DNA of 39,990 nucleotides from Sedimentisphaerales bacterium. Its GTDB lineage: Bacteria > Planctomycetota > Phycisphaerae > Sedimentisphaerales > Anaerobacaceae. Under the pieces are notes generated by a model. The model was given only the letters and a program-made list of their open reading frames with translations. It searched no databases and had not been told where the DNA came from. The DNA lies in assembly GCA_016932835.1 (NCBI GenBank), contig JAFGCD010000100.1, positions 1-39,990 on the forward strand, in the 5' to 3' direction. Positions within the stretch are counted from its first letter, which is position 1; each line of letters opens with the position of its first letter. The position numbers and the translations under genes are program-made. Below are positions 24,096 to 33,507 of the stretch, in pieces.

Positions 24096-25373
24096 TCAGG
24101 AAGGGCACTGCCCCGCCAGTTCATTGAGCCATCGCTTCACGATGCCGGTCCAGTCCAGTTCCGCACGGAGGAAATTCAAGGCGTTGCTGCCGAACTGTTT
24201 GGCGTAGGGTTCGTCGTCGGCTAATCTGACCATCGCGTCAGCAAGTTGACGGGCATTCTCGGGACCTACGACGAGCCCACATTCGTTCTCGATGATCATA
24301 TCGGCTGACTCGCCTTCACCGGAGAAAATCACAGGTTTACCGCACGCCATAGGCGGGAAAGTCTTGGCCAGCCGCATTCGCCTGGAGACCGGAGCATCCC
24401 GGAGCACCACCAGTGCGGCTGTGGCAATGGACATCAACAAAGCAGTCTCCTCGAAGGGTGACTGCCCGAATATGACGTTTTCCAGTCCTTTTTCAGCCGC
24501 CAAATCTATGATGTGCTGCCTTTCCGGACCGCTGCCGACCATTACGATCCGGATATCGTCGCGGTCGCGGATTAACTCGGCGGCTTCTATGATCGTATCC
24601 AGTCTGTGGTATCGCGCGTGTGTCCCGGCATAGACGAATACGGTCTTTCCTGCGACGCCGAAGCGATTTATCAGCTCCTCAGAGGGTGACATGGGCTTGA
24701 GAAACCTCGTATCGGCGCCGTTGCAGAGCAGGGTAAGCTTGTGTTTCGGGATTTTCCTTTGCTCGTGGTAGAATTCGATGAACTTCTTAGTGACCGTACT
24801 GACGCGCCACGAGCGTTTCATGAACTGGTTTTCCACACCCGCGGCTATCCTCAGAAGCAGTCTGTTCTTGACCCAACCCATCTCACGAGCCACTTCGATT
24901 TGCATATCGGGAATGTTGTAGATGTAGGGCCTTCGCCAGAAGATCCTCCCAAGTATTCCGAGAATACCGACCGGCAGGGGAAGGGACTCCACGAAGAGCA
25001 CGTCAGGGCGCTTAAGCCTGAACATATTGAACATTGAACTGAATGTGTAACTGAAAAAGTTGATCATTCTGCGGATTCTGCTTGGTCCGCCATAACCATA
25101 TACCCACGTTCGATAAACCGGTATCCCCTTGATCACCTCTTTATGTGTCCACTTGCCCCGGTACTCTTCGGGCACGACCCCTGTGGGATAATTGGGCATT
25201 GCGGTAAAGACCTCGACCTCCAAGCCCAGTTCCGTCAGGACTTGTGCCAAAGTGCCCAGACGAACCTGTGTTGCGCCGGCTTCCGGCGCGTAATATTGCG
25301 TAACAAACAGCCATCGTCGCGGCAGATTGTCAGGGAGTTTCCACTCTCCGTTGTTGATGTTATTTTCTTTCAT
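24096..25373 (-). CDS. GT4-family glycosyltransferase (WbuB-like)
   Basis: Cytoplasmic-face glycosyltransferase of the GT-B fold, 425 residues. The N-terminal domain starts with LFVTQYYAPEAGATQVR and has MPNYPTG and ESLPLPVG; the C-terminal domain has VFVYAGTHARYHRLDTIIEAA and VMVGSGPER. The E-x7-E region reads TFPPMACGKPVIFSGEGE, so the first glutamate usually found in GT4 proteins is absent. The N-terminal 18 residues are polar and may be overcalled, as no good ribosome site precedes the ATG. Donor and acceptor cannot be predicted. It is the last gene of the minus-strand glycan locus. Confidence 0.88.
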   Translation of the reverse strand: MKENNINNGEWKLPDNLPRRWLFVTQYYAPEAGATQVRLGTLAQVLTELGLEVEVFTAMPNYPTGVVPEEYRGKWTHKEVIKGIPVYRTWVYGYGGPSRIRRMINFFSYTFSSMFNMFRLKRPDVLFVESLPLPVGILGILGRIFWRRPYIYNIPDMQIEVAREMGWVKNRLLLRIAAGVENQFMKRSWRVSTVTKKFIEFYHEQRKIPKHKLTLLCNGADTRFLKPMSPSEELINRFGVAGKTVFVYAGTHARYHRLDTIIEAAELIRDRDDIRIVMVGSGPERQHIIDLAAEKGLENVIFGQSPFEETALLMSIATAALVVLRDAPVSRRMRLAKTFPPMACGKPVIFSGEGESADMIIENECGLVVGPENARQLADAMVRLADDEPYAKQFGSNALNFLRAELDWTGIVKRWLNELAGQCPS

Positions 25374-25478
25374 GGGAAAAAACCGTCATAGAATTTCATT
25401 ATCTAAGCGATACAAGGACGGAAGGGCCGGCCCTTCGCCAGATGACATGCGGACAGTGAACCTGCATATTCCGTCACA

Positions 25479-26789
25479 TCACCAATAGATTCCTTCGTAG
25501 CCTTCCGCACCGGCGTCCACGCCTTTAATATTGGCTGTGTCGAGCACACGAATGCCGGCCTTGAGCCAGTTATGAACACAATCGGCATCTACTGCGGGAT
25601 GGTTTACAATAATAAGGTCCGCGGCCGAGAGTTCATCGACGGAGCGGACGAGTAATTGCTCCAGGTGCCGCAACGCCATTTGGACCTGCTCCTTGTTACT
25701 TCCTATCAGTCTCGCCGGGTCCACCAGCGGATCGCAGATTCTCAGCTTTATCCCCTCGCCAATCAGCGCCTTGGCAACCTTTACATACGGGCTTTCCCGC
25801 ATGTCATCGGTCCCGGGTTTGAATGCCAGCCCGACCATCCCGACCGCAGCGGGACGATATTTCAGGACTCGCTCGATCAGTTCGCTGATCTGAATTTCAT
25901 TACTGCTCAGCATGCCCTGGAGCATCGGAAGTTTCAGGGATTTGACCGAAGCAACCCGCAAAATCGCCCTGAGATCCTTGGGCAGACATGACCCTCCGAA
26001 CGCAAAGCCGGGACGTAAATAGCGAGCACTAATATTCAGTTTCTTGTCGGCACAGTAAACATCGGCGACCCGGCGGGAGTCCGCTCCCAACGACCTGGCC
26101 AATGTTGCGACCTCATTTGCGAAAGTTATTTTCATGGCATGAAACAAGTTGTCACAGTACTTGACCATTTCCGCCTCGGCAAGGGCCAGGCGAAAAGATG
26201 GAGCTTCGTACTTCTCATAGACCTTCATCAGCACATCCGCCGCTCCGGGGCAGCTCTCGCCGACGACAATCTTGGGAGGATTGTCGAAATCATCGACCGC
26301 CGTTCCTTCACGGAGAAACTCAGGGTGAAAGACGACGTGAATATCCCTGCCGACCGTCAATCCTGATTCGGCCTCGAGAAGCGGAATAACACTCTTTTCG
26401 GTAGTCCCCGGCAGAACAGTGCTTCGAAGTACGATAAGAGGCCGACTCTCGCATGTACGAAGTGCTTCGCCGATCTGCCTGATTACAGTCTCTACGGAAG
26501 AAAGATTTATTCCTCCGTCCGTTTTCGACGGCGTGCCCACGCATATCCAGATCATATCACTGTCCTTGACACCCTTGCTTGCGCTGGTAGAGGCTTTGAG
26601 CCTGCCGGCCTTGTGACCTTCGGCGAGCAAATCAGCAATAAGCGGCTCCTGGATGGGGGCGTGACCTTTTGCCAGGTCCTCGGCTTTAGCGGCAACCGGG
26701 TCAACCCCGAGGATTTCGTGGCCGTCTCTCAGCAGACAAGCCCCGCTGACAACACCGACATACCCCATTCCAAATATGCTTATTCTCAT
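25479..26789 (-). CDS. algD: GDP-mannose 6-dehydrogenase (AlgD-like)
   Basis: NAD-dependent four-electron dehydrogenase that makes a nucleotide uronic acid. Rossmann start IFGMGYVGVVSGACL, then VGTPSKTDGG, RSTVLPGTTE, HPEFLREGTAVDDF and the catalytic C268 in FAFGGSCLPKDLRA, which matches the wording and numbering of Pseudomonas AlgD rather than UDP-glucose dehydrogenase. 436 residues is the full length. A strong AAGGAG lies before the ATG. GDP-mannuronate is the likely product and would be used by the surrounding glycosyltransferases; no alginate polymerase or epimerase genes accompany it, so this is not an alginate operon. Specificity for GDP-mannose is inference from similarity. Confidence 0.85.
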   Translation of the reverse strand: MRISIFGMGYVGVVSGACLLRDGHEILGVDPVAAKAEDLAKGHAPIQEPLIADLLAEGHKAGRLKASTSASKGVKDSDMIWICVGTPSKTDGGINLSSVETVIRQIGEALRTCESRPLIVLRSTVLPGTTEKSVIPLLEAESGLTVGRDIHVVFHPEFLREGTAVDDFDNPPKIVVGESCPGAADVLMKVYEKYEAPSFRLALAEAEMVKYCDNLFHAMKITFANEVATLARSLGADSRRVADVYCADKKLNISARYLRPGFAFGGSCLPKDLRAILRVASVKSLKLPMLQGMLSSNEIQISELIERVLKYRPAAVGMVGLAFKPGTDDMRESPYVKVAKALIGEGIKLRICDPLVDPARLIGSNKEQVQMALRHLEQLLVRSVDELSAADLIIVNHPAVDADCVHNWLKAGIRVLDTANIKGVDAGAEGYEGIYW

Positions 26790-26935
26790 ACTATTCTCCT
26801 TTCATCAGATTTCTGGCGAGTCGCCGGAACGAGTCAAGATGTCAATTTCCGTCGAGCATGGTTGCTAAACCGAGTATTGCAGTCGCAGGCCATTATCCAT
26901 GCACATATACCGGGCGGCGCCGGCGGAGAAAACGA

Positions 26936-28141
26936 TTACAATCCCTTTTCGAATATCGACAGAACCCGGTCGGCCAGCTTATCGCGATCGAATTCCTCAA
27001 CAGCGACCCGCCTGGCGTTCTTTCCCATCTCCGCAATCCGGTCTCTGTGAGAGTTCAAGTACAGCACTCTCTCAACAAACTCGTCGAGGTTATATCGGCT
27101 GCACGCAAAGCCGGCCTGGTTCTTTTCGAGCAGTTCTCTTTGCCAGCCGGAATAGTTCAACAAAATTGGTTTGCCGGCGCTCAGGGAGTCGAAGAATTTG
27201 TTTGCGGAATTGTGCTCCAGAATCGGGTGGTCTGCGAATATGACCATTGAAACATCGCAGGCGGCGATGAGCCTGGCCATCTCACTCTTGGGTTTCGGGT
27301 CCAGTATTCGGATGTTGTCGAGGCTGAGGCGGTCGATCTCGGCCTGGAGGCCCGGGCGTTCGCTACCGTCACCGACGAGAACAAAGAAAATATCGGGATG
27401 TTCTCGCAATTTGTCTGCGGCGCGGACGACGAATTCAAGTCCGTTTGCCCTGCCCATGGCCCCGAAGTGAAGCAATACCAGCTTGTCGCCCCAGCCCAGT
27501 TCCATGCGCAGGTCTGAGGCGTCGATACCGGGGTGAAATACGTTGGTGTCGCAGCAGTTGGGTATTACGGTTACAGGCCTGTCTTTTGTTAAAACACTTC
27601 TCACACCCTCCGCCATTCCCGGCGAAAGCGCGACGACGCCGGCGCTTTGGTTGTAGATTGTCCTCTCCATACGCAGGAGCAGCTTGATCATAAAGCGGTT
27701 TCTTATGACTCCCAGCTCGATCGGCACCTCAGGCCATTGGTCGCGGACCTCGAAGACGTATGGCGCCCGCTTGAGCCACTTGAGCAATACAGCGGGAATG
27801 CCTATAGTCAGCGGCGTGCTGGTGGCATATATGACATCGACCTTTCGAGTCCGCAGCCCGGCGCAAACGCTGAGCAGGCAAAATGACAAAAACGATGCGA
27901 TCCTTCTTAGAAACGACTGCTTGTTGCTGTATTTCGCGCCGACAACACGAACGTCTATTCCCTCTATTGTGACGCGGCGGGAGCGCTTCTCGCCGGTCTT
28001 GAGGCCTCCTATATCGTAGCATCCTGTTATCAAAGTGACTTTGTGCCCCGCTTTGACCCAGCGGCGCGCGAACTCATAGGAACGGGTCCCCGTAGCCCCT
28101 TCCGGTGTCGCGAAATGCTGATGAATATACAGGATATGCAC
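26936..28141 (-). CDS. GT4-family glycosyltransferase
   Basis: GT-B glycosyltransferase of 401 residues, close in layout to WbuB/L-fucosamine transferases. Begins MHILYIHQHFATPEGATGTR; has YATSTPLTIG and FEVRDQWPEVPIELG in the acceptor domain and LLHFGAMGRANGLEFVVRA, LVGDGSERP and NKFFDSLSAGKPILL in the donor domain, where an aspartate stands at the first position of the E-x7-E motif. ATG start at 28141. Part of the minus-strand glycan locus, 56 bases after the GT2 gene; sugar specificity unknown. Confidence 0.9.
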   Translation of the reverse strand: MHILYIHQHFATPEGATGTRSYEFARRWVKAGHKVTLITGCYDIGGLKTGEKRSRRVTIEGIDVRVVGAKYSNKQSFLRRIASFLSFCLLSVCAGLRTRKVDVIYATSTPLTIGIPAVLLKWLKRAPYVFEVRDQWPEVPIELGVIRNRFMIKLLLRMERTIYNQSAGVVALSPGMAEGVRSVLTKDRPVTVIPNCCDTNVFHPGIDASDLRMELGWGDKLVLLHFGAMGRANGLEFVVRAADKLREHPDIFFVLVGDGSERPGLQAEIDRLSLDNIRILDPKPKSEMARLIAACDVSMVIFADHPILEHNSANKFFDSLSAGKPILLNYSGWQRELLEKNQAGFACSRYNLDEFVERVLYLNSHRDRIAEMGKNARRVAVEEFDRDKLADRVLSIFEKGL

Positions 28142-28197
28142 GATTATGCTCTTACGAAGAATCTATTCTCTGAACCAGGCGAGTCCGTCACTCGGTA

Positions 28198-29127
28198 TCA
28201 AAGGAATATTCTGCCGTGGTTTTCCCTGAGGTAGGCGATGGTCTTGCTGTTTATGGGTGTCCTCCGGAGTCGGCCAAGGCCTGCGAAGCCGTGAACCCAG
28301 CCTCTTATCACCTGGAAGAATCCGCCTGCACGAAACGAGAGAATAAGTCTGATCAGACACCAGGCGGTCGTATTGACAAGGCAAGCGAACCACGGCAGAT
28401 ACTTATAGTTAATCCATATCTTGTTCCTCATAAGGAAATAGGAGTATTGTCGCTCAGCGGCCTTTGCGTTCAATCTTGTAGTGCAGGGATAGTGTTCGAC
28501 GACGACATCCGGCGTGTAAAAGATTTTGTATCCGGCGTCGAGCATTCTGTACGCCAAGTCGAGTTCTTCACAGCCGAAAAGGAGATTGCTCTGGTATGGG
28601 CCGCATTTCTCGAACACTTCGGCCCTGACGGCGTGGCCTCCGCCGAGAAAATACGAGACATATTGCGGGGTATTGACAATCTCGGCATTCTTTCGAATGT
28701 CGCTTTTCGGGAAAGGGATTCTCAGCCCGGCCTGGCGGCCGTTCACGATATCGACAATCATCATCGCAAAAAGACCGACGTCGGGCAGGGCTTCGAACAG
28801 GCCGATGAGTCTTTCAATCGCGCCGTCGTCCTTCAGTATTGCGTCATCATCGAGAGTCAGCAGGAATTCGCCGCGGGCTTTTTCTATGAGCTTATTTCTC
28901 CCGCCGGCGACGCCGAGCGTGACATCGGAGCGAATACAGATAATCCTCTCGTCGTCGAAGGCCTTGCTGATTCCATCGCCGAGCGGCGTTTCGGAGTTAT
29001 CGTCGAAGACCAGAATTTCGAGGTCTTTATATGTCTGTGACAAGACGCTCCCGATACAGCGCATGAGGGCATCAGGCCTGTCTCTCGTCCCTATCAGGAC
29101 GCTCAGTTTCGGTCTTTGCGAGGTCAC
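28198..29127 (-). CDS. GT2-family glycosyltransferase
   Basis: GT-A type inverting glycosyltransferase, 309 residues. The nucleotide-binding start is LSVLIGTRDRPDALMRCIGSVLSQTY, with the metal-binding DDD in LLTLDDDA and an FGCEELDLAYRM acceptor motif; rhamnosyl- or similar transferases share this layout. Two hydrophobic patches near the C-terminus could associate with the membrane. The frame is open to 29337, but that would overlap the upstream gene by 157 bases with a low-homology, Arg-rich sequence; the GTG at 29127 just before the domain, with GGAG upstream, is chosen. Confidence 0.86.
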   Translation of the reverse strand: MTSQRPKLSVLIGTRDRPDALMRCIGSVLSQTYKDLEILVFDDNSETPLGDGISKAFDDERIICIRSDVTLGVAGGRNKLIEKARGEFLLTLDDDAILKDDGAIERLIGLFEALPDVGLFAMMIVDIVNGRQAGLRIPFPKSDIRKNAEIVNTPQYVSYFLGGGHAVRAEVFEKCGPYQSNLLFGCEELDLAYRMLDAGYKIFYTPDVVVEHYPCTTRLNAKAAERQYSYFLMRNKIWINYKYLPWFACLVNTTAWCLIRLILSFRAGGFFQVIRGWVHGFAGLGRLRRTPINSKTIAYLRENHGRIFL

Positions 29128-29180
29128 CTTGAGATCTGCTCCGGCTTGATGCGAGCTGCGGCGGCGATATATTCGGTTCT

Positions 29181-30272
29181 TCAGGTATCGTTCTGCGTTG
29201 CAGAGACCAGGTCCTGATAGATGGAAGCCAGGCGTTTCATACTTGTTTTTCTGTCGGCGCCGGCTACGACAAGCTGCCTGTTCTGCTCTGCTGCCGCAGC
29301 TGCGATCCGGGGCTTGTCCACGAGCTGTATGATGCAATCGGCCAGCCCCCGGGCATCATCAACCTTATGCAGCAGCCCATTGACGCCGTGTTTCAGCCAC
29401 GACGAATTGGCTTCTATGTCGGAGACTATCGGAAATATCCCCGTTGCCATCGCCTCAAGCAGCGAAAGGCTTGTTCCGTCCCACCACGAAGCCGACAGAT
29501 AGACATCGTGTTCATGGAGTATTTCGGGCAGGCGCTGATTTTCAATTTCTCCAAGGAAAGTCACATACTCGCCGAGTTCTGCGTTTGCAACCTGAGCCTT
29601 AAGGTCCGGCTGGGAGGAGCCATCGCCTAAGAGCGTGACGTGAAAATCCACACCGGCTTGTTTGAGTATGGCCAGCGCCTCTATTATTGTATGATGGCCG
29701 TAGTGTCTCTCCATCCTCCGCGTGCAGACCAGTCGCAATGTACGGTCCTTGCAGATGCTGCGATTCCCGGAAAGCGAGAATCTGTCGGTATCGATTCCCA
29801 GGCTGAGAGTTCGCAGCTTGCCGGGAGGAATTCCCAGTTCTAAGACCATATTAGTCAAGCCTTCGGAAACGGTATTGACACAGTCGGCGTTCTCGAAGAT
29901 TCGTTTCAGCAGCGGCCGCCATATTATGGATTTTCGGCCGGAGGTCAAATCCGTCCCGTGAACCGTTACAATCGTCGGATGGAAGCCGGTGAAGAGACTT
30001 GCCAGGCCGCCGCTCGTGGCGTAATGTGCGTGCAAAACATCGGGCTTGAGTTGCCTGACAAGCCTTCGCACACGCAGCATACTGAGCGGATATTTCCATT
30101 TGCCGGAGGTAGTGCTGTAGTTCGAGCCGAAGCCGGTATTGTAGGTGGGTACGTTTCTTGCAGGTCCGGGCGTAAGCGAAATGAAGTGTACGTCGTGCCC
30201 GGCATTGTCGAAGTAATCCAGGTAGGCCCCGATATGGACGAACTGGCCGTGTGATAAGAAGCAGATGCGCAT
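29181..30272 (-). CDS. GT4-family glycosyltransferase
   Basis: Retaining GT-B glycosyltransferase, 363 residues. N-terminal MRICFLSHGQFVHIGAYLDYF; acceptor-domain HAHYATSGGLAS and TVHGTDL; donor-domain CTRRMERHYGHHTIIEA, LLGDGSSQP and a complete E-x7-E-type region near GTSLSLLEAMATGIFPIVSD. ATG start at 30272, eight bases after the acyltransferase stop, suggesting cotranscription. Sugar unknown. Confidence 0.9.
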   Translation of the reverse strand: MRICFLSHGQFVHIGAYLDYFDNAGHDVHFISLTPGPARNVPTYNTGFGSNYSTTSGKWKYPLSMLRVRRLVRQLKPDVLHAHYATSGGLASLFTGFHPTIVTVHGTDLTSGRKSIIWRPLLKRIFENADCVNTVSEGLTNMVLELGIPPGKLRTLSLGIDTDRFSLSGNRSICKDRTLRLVCTRRMERHYGHHTIIEALAILKQAGVDFHVTLLGDGSSQPDLKAQVANAELGEYVTFLGEIENQRLPEILHEHDVYLSASWWDGTSLSLLEAMATGIFPIVSDIEANSSWLKHGVNGLLHKVDDARGLADCIIQLVDKPRIAAAAAEQNRQLVVAGADRKTSMKRLASIYQDLVSATQNDT

Positions 30273-30280
30273 GGTATGAA

Positions 30281-30835
30281 TCAGTTACTCGTGTTTTCGC
30301 CTCTTTGCTTTATTACCTTCGCCGGGACACCGCCGACAATCGCCATTTCAGGAACGTCTCCGGTCACCACGGCGGCGGCGCCGACAATGGCTCCTTTGCC
30401 GACGGTGACACCGGGCATAATTATCGCCCTTGCGCCGATCCAGACATCGTCTCGAATATCTACGACTCTCGCTTCAGTACAACCCTGAGTTCGCATCGGC
30501 GCCGTTGTGCAGTCATACCGGTGTTGAGAGGTGTAGATGATGATGTCGGGGCCCATCATGACGTCATCACCGATTTTCACAGGTCCATAGATCTTCGCAT
30601 TCTCGCCGATACTGGAATTTGACCCGACCGTAACGGCTCGGCCGGTCCCTATGTAGGCGCCCTTTTCGACTATCAGGCCGGGCCCTGCTTCCAGAAATAT
30701 GCCTCGGCAGACAAGCCCCCTGATGATACTAAGCCAGCGCGTGCCGCGATGGTTCCCGGCGGGAAGGTGTCTGAGCAGGAGGTAATAGACTGCCAGGAAG
30801 ACTAATCTGACGGGCTGTTTGAAAATTCGGTTCAT
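30281..30835 (-). CDS. Hexapeptide-repeat acyltransferase
   Basis: Left-handed beta-helix transferase, 184 residues, of the WcaF/VatD/NodL group; probably O-acetylates a sugar of the glycan. Hexapeptide turns run from about residue 50 ([20 protein letters not shown]) to 170, with an [11 protein letters not shown] loop holding the likely catalytic histidine and the usual closing [10 protein letters not shown]. The N-terminal 25 residues are hydrophobic and may associate with the membrane. Gap of nine bases to the upstream polymerase-like gene. Confidence 0.9.
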   Translation of the reverse strand: MNRIFKQPVRLVFLAVYYLLLRHLPAGNHRGTRWLSIIRGLVCRGIFLEAGPGLIVEKGAYIGTGRAVTVGSNSSIGENAKIYGPVKIGDDVMMGPDIIIYTSQHRYDCTTAPMRTQGCTEARVVDIRDDVWIGARAIIMPGVTVGKGAIVGAAAVVTGDVPEMAIVGGVPAKVIKQRGENTSN

Positions 30836-30844
30836 GGAATCCCT

Positions 30845-32194
30845 TTATCGCTGATAGGCGATCCCATCCGCGACCGCATATTCATCGTCGTATATGAACT
30901 CGTCGTCGTACTCTTCATATGCGGCTTCCCCGACGAGGTAACGATGCATATACAAGAGAGGCCAGAAGAAGAACATCGCTTTGGCCACAAGGTCAACGTC
31001 GAGCGTCTCGACCGTGAGGCTGTAGAACAGAACCCCGAAATTGATCGCGAAAATGCCTTTCCATATCGTCAGAAGCAAGGGGTCTTCTTCGGTTCTTATG
31101 TGGTCCCATGTTCGACGCCAGAGCGAAAAGCCGAGAATGATAAAGTAGAGCACCCCGATGAGTCCGGTCTGGGCGATAATAGCCACGTAGTAGCTGTGTG
31201 CCGAGTGCCCGTACCTTGCAAAGGACCCAAGTCTGCCGACGCCGATCCCAATAGTGCCCAGATCGAGGCCGGAGAGCATGGTCTTCCATATCTCAATTCG
31301 CCATGACGCCGAACTGCCGAGACTCGACAACGTACCTGTCTGCTCGACTCTCTCGCTAACCATCTCGGCGAGGAGCGGGAAAAATACGAAAACCAGGCCT
31401 ACTATCGCAATCATGACGACAGCCCTGATAGGTTTCTTTCCGAAGAAAAGAATCGCCGAAACGCCCGCCACGACGAACAGCCAGCCGCTTCGTGAGAGTG
31501 ACATAACAATCGCAATCGCGCTCAATGCGGCGCAGGCTATCGATACAGTTTTAGAAACCAGACCACGCGCAAGCGTGAGAAACGCCATCGCCATAATCAG
31601 ACTGATTCCCAAAACGCCGCCTATCTCCCACGGGCCTCTGGTCGTGCCTGTGACTCGCCAGAGTCTCTCACCGGGCGTGGTGTCTTCCATCTGGTAGAAG
31701 GGCGCGATAACCTGCGGATAGAACGACTGAACAATCGCAAGGATGCTCAGGCCTATGGCGGCGATCAGAAAGTATCGCACAACCCGGGGAATCTGATCGA
31801 TGTCATCGAGACCGTTGAGGACAATAAATGCGACCATCACTATGGTGCTCCTCTTGGCAAGATCTCTGATAATGAGACCTATTCCACCATAAACGTTCTC
31901 ATACATCAGACCATAGAAGCTGCTGAAAACGAGAAGAAGCCAGTATCCCAGCACCAGCATGCCCCATTTCCCGAATCGCACTTCACCGCTAAGCAATCGG
32001 CGACCGACAGTGACAATGAAAACGAATGTCACGAAAATATCGTCGAAACCGATATTGAAGGGCAGCAGGCCTTCTGTAAGGGCGTGGGGATAAAGCAGAA
32101 GCACGGGCCACAGCATCAACACTCCCAGAAAGGGGCGTATCATTATCGCTGCCAGCAACAAGCCGCCGATTAGAAGCAATAGTACTGCTAACAT
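30845..32194 (-). CDS. O-antigen ligase/polymerase-like membrane protein
   Basis: Polytopic membrane protein (about 11-12 helices, 449 residues) of the Wzy/WaaL type. The Wzy_C-like region includes SSASWRIEIWKTML, GIGVGRLG and the late periplasmic loop motif HSAHSYYVAIIAQTGLIG, with the arginine and histidine expected for this family. The C-terminus is a very acidic, Tyr-rich tail of about 25 residues (AAYEEYDDEFIYDDEY). In this locus it is the best candidate for the glycan polymerase; a ligase role cannot be excluded. Confidence 0.85.
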   Translation of the reverse strand: MLAVLLLLIGGLLLAAIMIRPFLGVLMLWPVLLLYPHALTEGLLPFNIGFDDIFVTFVFIVTVGRRLLSGEVRFGKWGMLVLGYWLLLVFSSFYGLMYENVYGGIGLIIRDLAKRSTIVMVAFIVLNGLDDIDQIPRVVRYFLIAAIGLSILAIVQSFYPQVIAPFYQMEDTTPGERLWRVTGTTRGPWEIGGVLGISLIMAMAFLTLARGLVSKTVSIACAALSAIAIVMSLSRSGWLFVVAGVSAILFFGKKPIRAVVMIAIVGLVFVFFPLLAEMVSERVEQTGTLSSLGSSASWRIEIWKTMLSGLDLGTIGIGVGRLGSFARYGHSAHSYYVAIIAQTGLIGVLYFIILGFSLWRRTWDHIRTEEDPLLLTIWKGIFAINFGVLFYSLTVETLDVDLVAKAMFFFWPLLYMHRYLVGEAAYEEYDDEFIYDDEYAVADGIAYQR

Positions 32195-32238
32195 TTTTGA
32201 ACTCCCTAAAATTCGAATTCAGTTTGAAATCTGTTTTA

Positions 32239-33423
32239 CTATCTACTGGTCACAGCCAGGTACATTTCTTCCACCCGGCTAACGATATTCGGTATCCTGA
32301 ACTGAGAACCGGCAACTTTCCGCCTTGCCGCGATTCCCATGCTTTTCGAACGGGCGGGCTCTCGCAGCAAGTCCGATACCCGTTCGGCCATTAACGCAAC
32401 GTCCTGCTTGGGGACTATGTAGCCTGTCCGGCCTTCTGCTACTATATCCGACGGACCTCCGCAATCCGTAGTGACAACGGGAACTCCGCAAGCCTGGGCT
32501 TCGAGCGCGACAAGGCCGAAGCCTTCCCAAGTCACGGTAGGCAGCACAAGCACATTGAGTGCCGGCATGAACTCGGCGGGATCGGAAAGACGCCCGGGCA
32601 GGGTGAATCGGCTGGAAAGCCCGGCCTGTTCTATCTGAGAGATGCAGGCATCGCGGTAGGCGCGTTCTTCCGGGATATCAGCCGGGCCAATGATAACAAA
32701 GCGGACGTCTTTATTACCAGCGACCACAATCTTCGCCATTGAAATAAAATTGTGAAATCCCTTGATAGGAACAAACCTCCCAACGGCCCCAACCAGAGGC
32801 TTATCCATGTCAAGGCCGATTTTCTTTCTGCTCTGTTCCATACTGCAGGACGGGTATTTCTCGGCTTCCAGACCGTTGTAAATAACCGTCGTCTTCTGCT
32901 GAACGCTCGCAGCCATACTCTGACGCACGGCGTTCGATACCGCAATGACACCCGAAGCATACTTGTCGGCATAGTAATTGTAGATGCGGTTTTGAAGGCC
33001 GAACAAGGACCTCGGATTGACGATCCCGTGAAGATGCCAGATGCTTGGAATGTCCTTTCTGCACGCCATTGCCGAAAGCAGATGATGGTGATAATGATGG
33101 CTATGGGTAATGTCTATCTTCTCCTGATCGAGCAGCCGTCGCAGCTTTTTTGCATCACGTCGAAAATGGGCGTAAAGCCTGCAGAAACGGACCGGATTTT
33201 TACTCCTCGAAGCGAGCAGTTTTCTCATTACCGTACCGATATTGCTTTCGAGCACGTGCACCCGATAGCCGGCCTGCGCCATCGAATCCACAAAGGCTCC
33301 GGGCAGCGCCGCGACCAATACAGGTTCGAACTTCTCTCTATCAAGCTGTTCAACGATATACTTGAGGATTGTAACGGCGCCAATGGTCTGAGGGCCCTCA
33401 AAAAGATGGGCAACTCTTATCAT
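32239..33423 (-). CDS. GT4-family glycosyltransferase
   Basis: GT-B glycosyltransferase, 394 residues. MIRVAHLFEGPQTIGAVTIL start; a His-rich THSHHYHHH stretch near residue 112 and WHLHGIVNPRS in the acceptor domain; donor domain with GAVGRFVPIKGFHNFI, TWEGFGLVALEAQACGVPVV (complete E-x7-E type region) and CGGPSDIV. ATG start at 33423. Belongs to the same minus-strand run; specificity unknown. Confidence 0.9.
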   Translation of the reverse strand: MIRVAHLFEGPQTIGAVTILKYIVEQLDREKFEPVLVAALPGAFVDSMAQAGYRVHVLESNIGTVMRKLLASRSKNPVRFCRLYAHFRRDAKKLRRLLDQEKIDITHSHHYHHHLLSAMACRKDIPSIWHLHGIVNPRSLFGLQNRIYNYYADKYASGVIAVSNAVRQSMAASVQQKTTVIYNGLEAEKYPSCSMEQSRKKIGLDMDKPLVGAVGRFVPIKGFHNFISMAKIVVAGNKDVRFVIIGPADIPEERAYRDACISQIEQAGLSSRFTLPGRLSDPAEFMPALNVLVLPTVTWEGFGLVALEAQACGVPVVTTDCGGPSDIVAEGRTGYIVPKQDVALMAERVSDLLREPARSKSMGIAARRKVAGSQFRIPNIVSRVEEMYLAVTSR

Positions 33424-33507
33424 ACTGAATATCCTCGTATATCAGACGGCCCCGGAGATAATGCTCCGGGCTTTACACATAAGCTCGGCAGGATCCGCGC
33501 CCCTTGC

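Noticed and set aside
25479..26789. Calling the dehydrogenase UDP-glucose 6-dehydrogenase (Ugd).
   Set aside because: The catalytic segment FAFGGSCLPKDLRA and cysteine position 268 fit GDP-mannose dehydrogenases better, though substrate is not proven.
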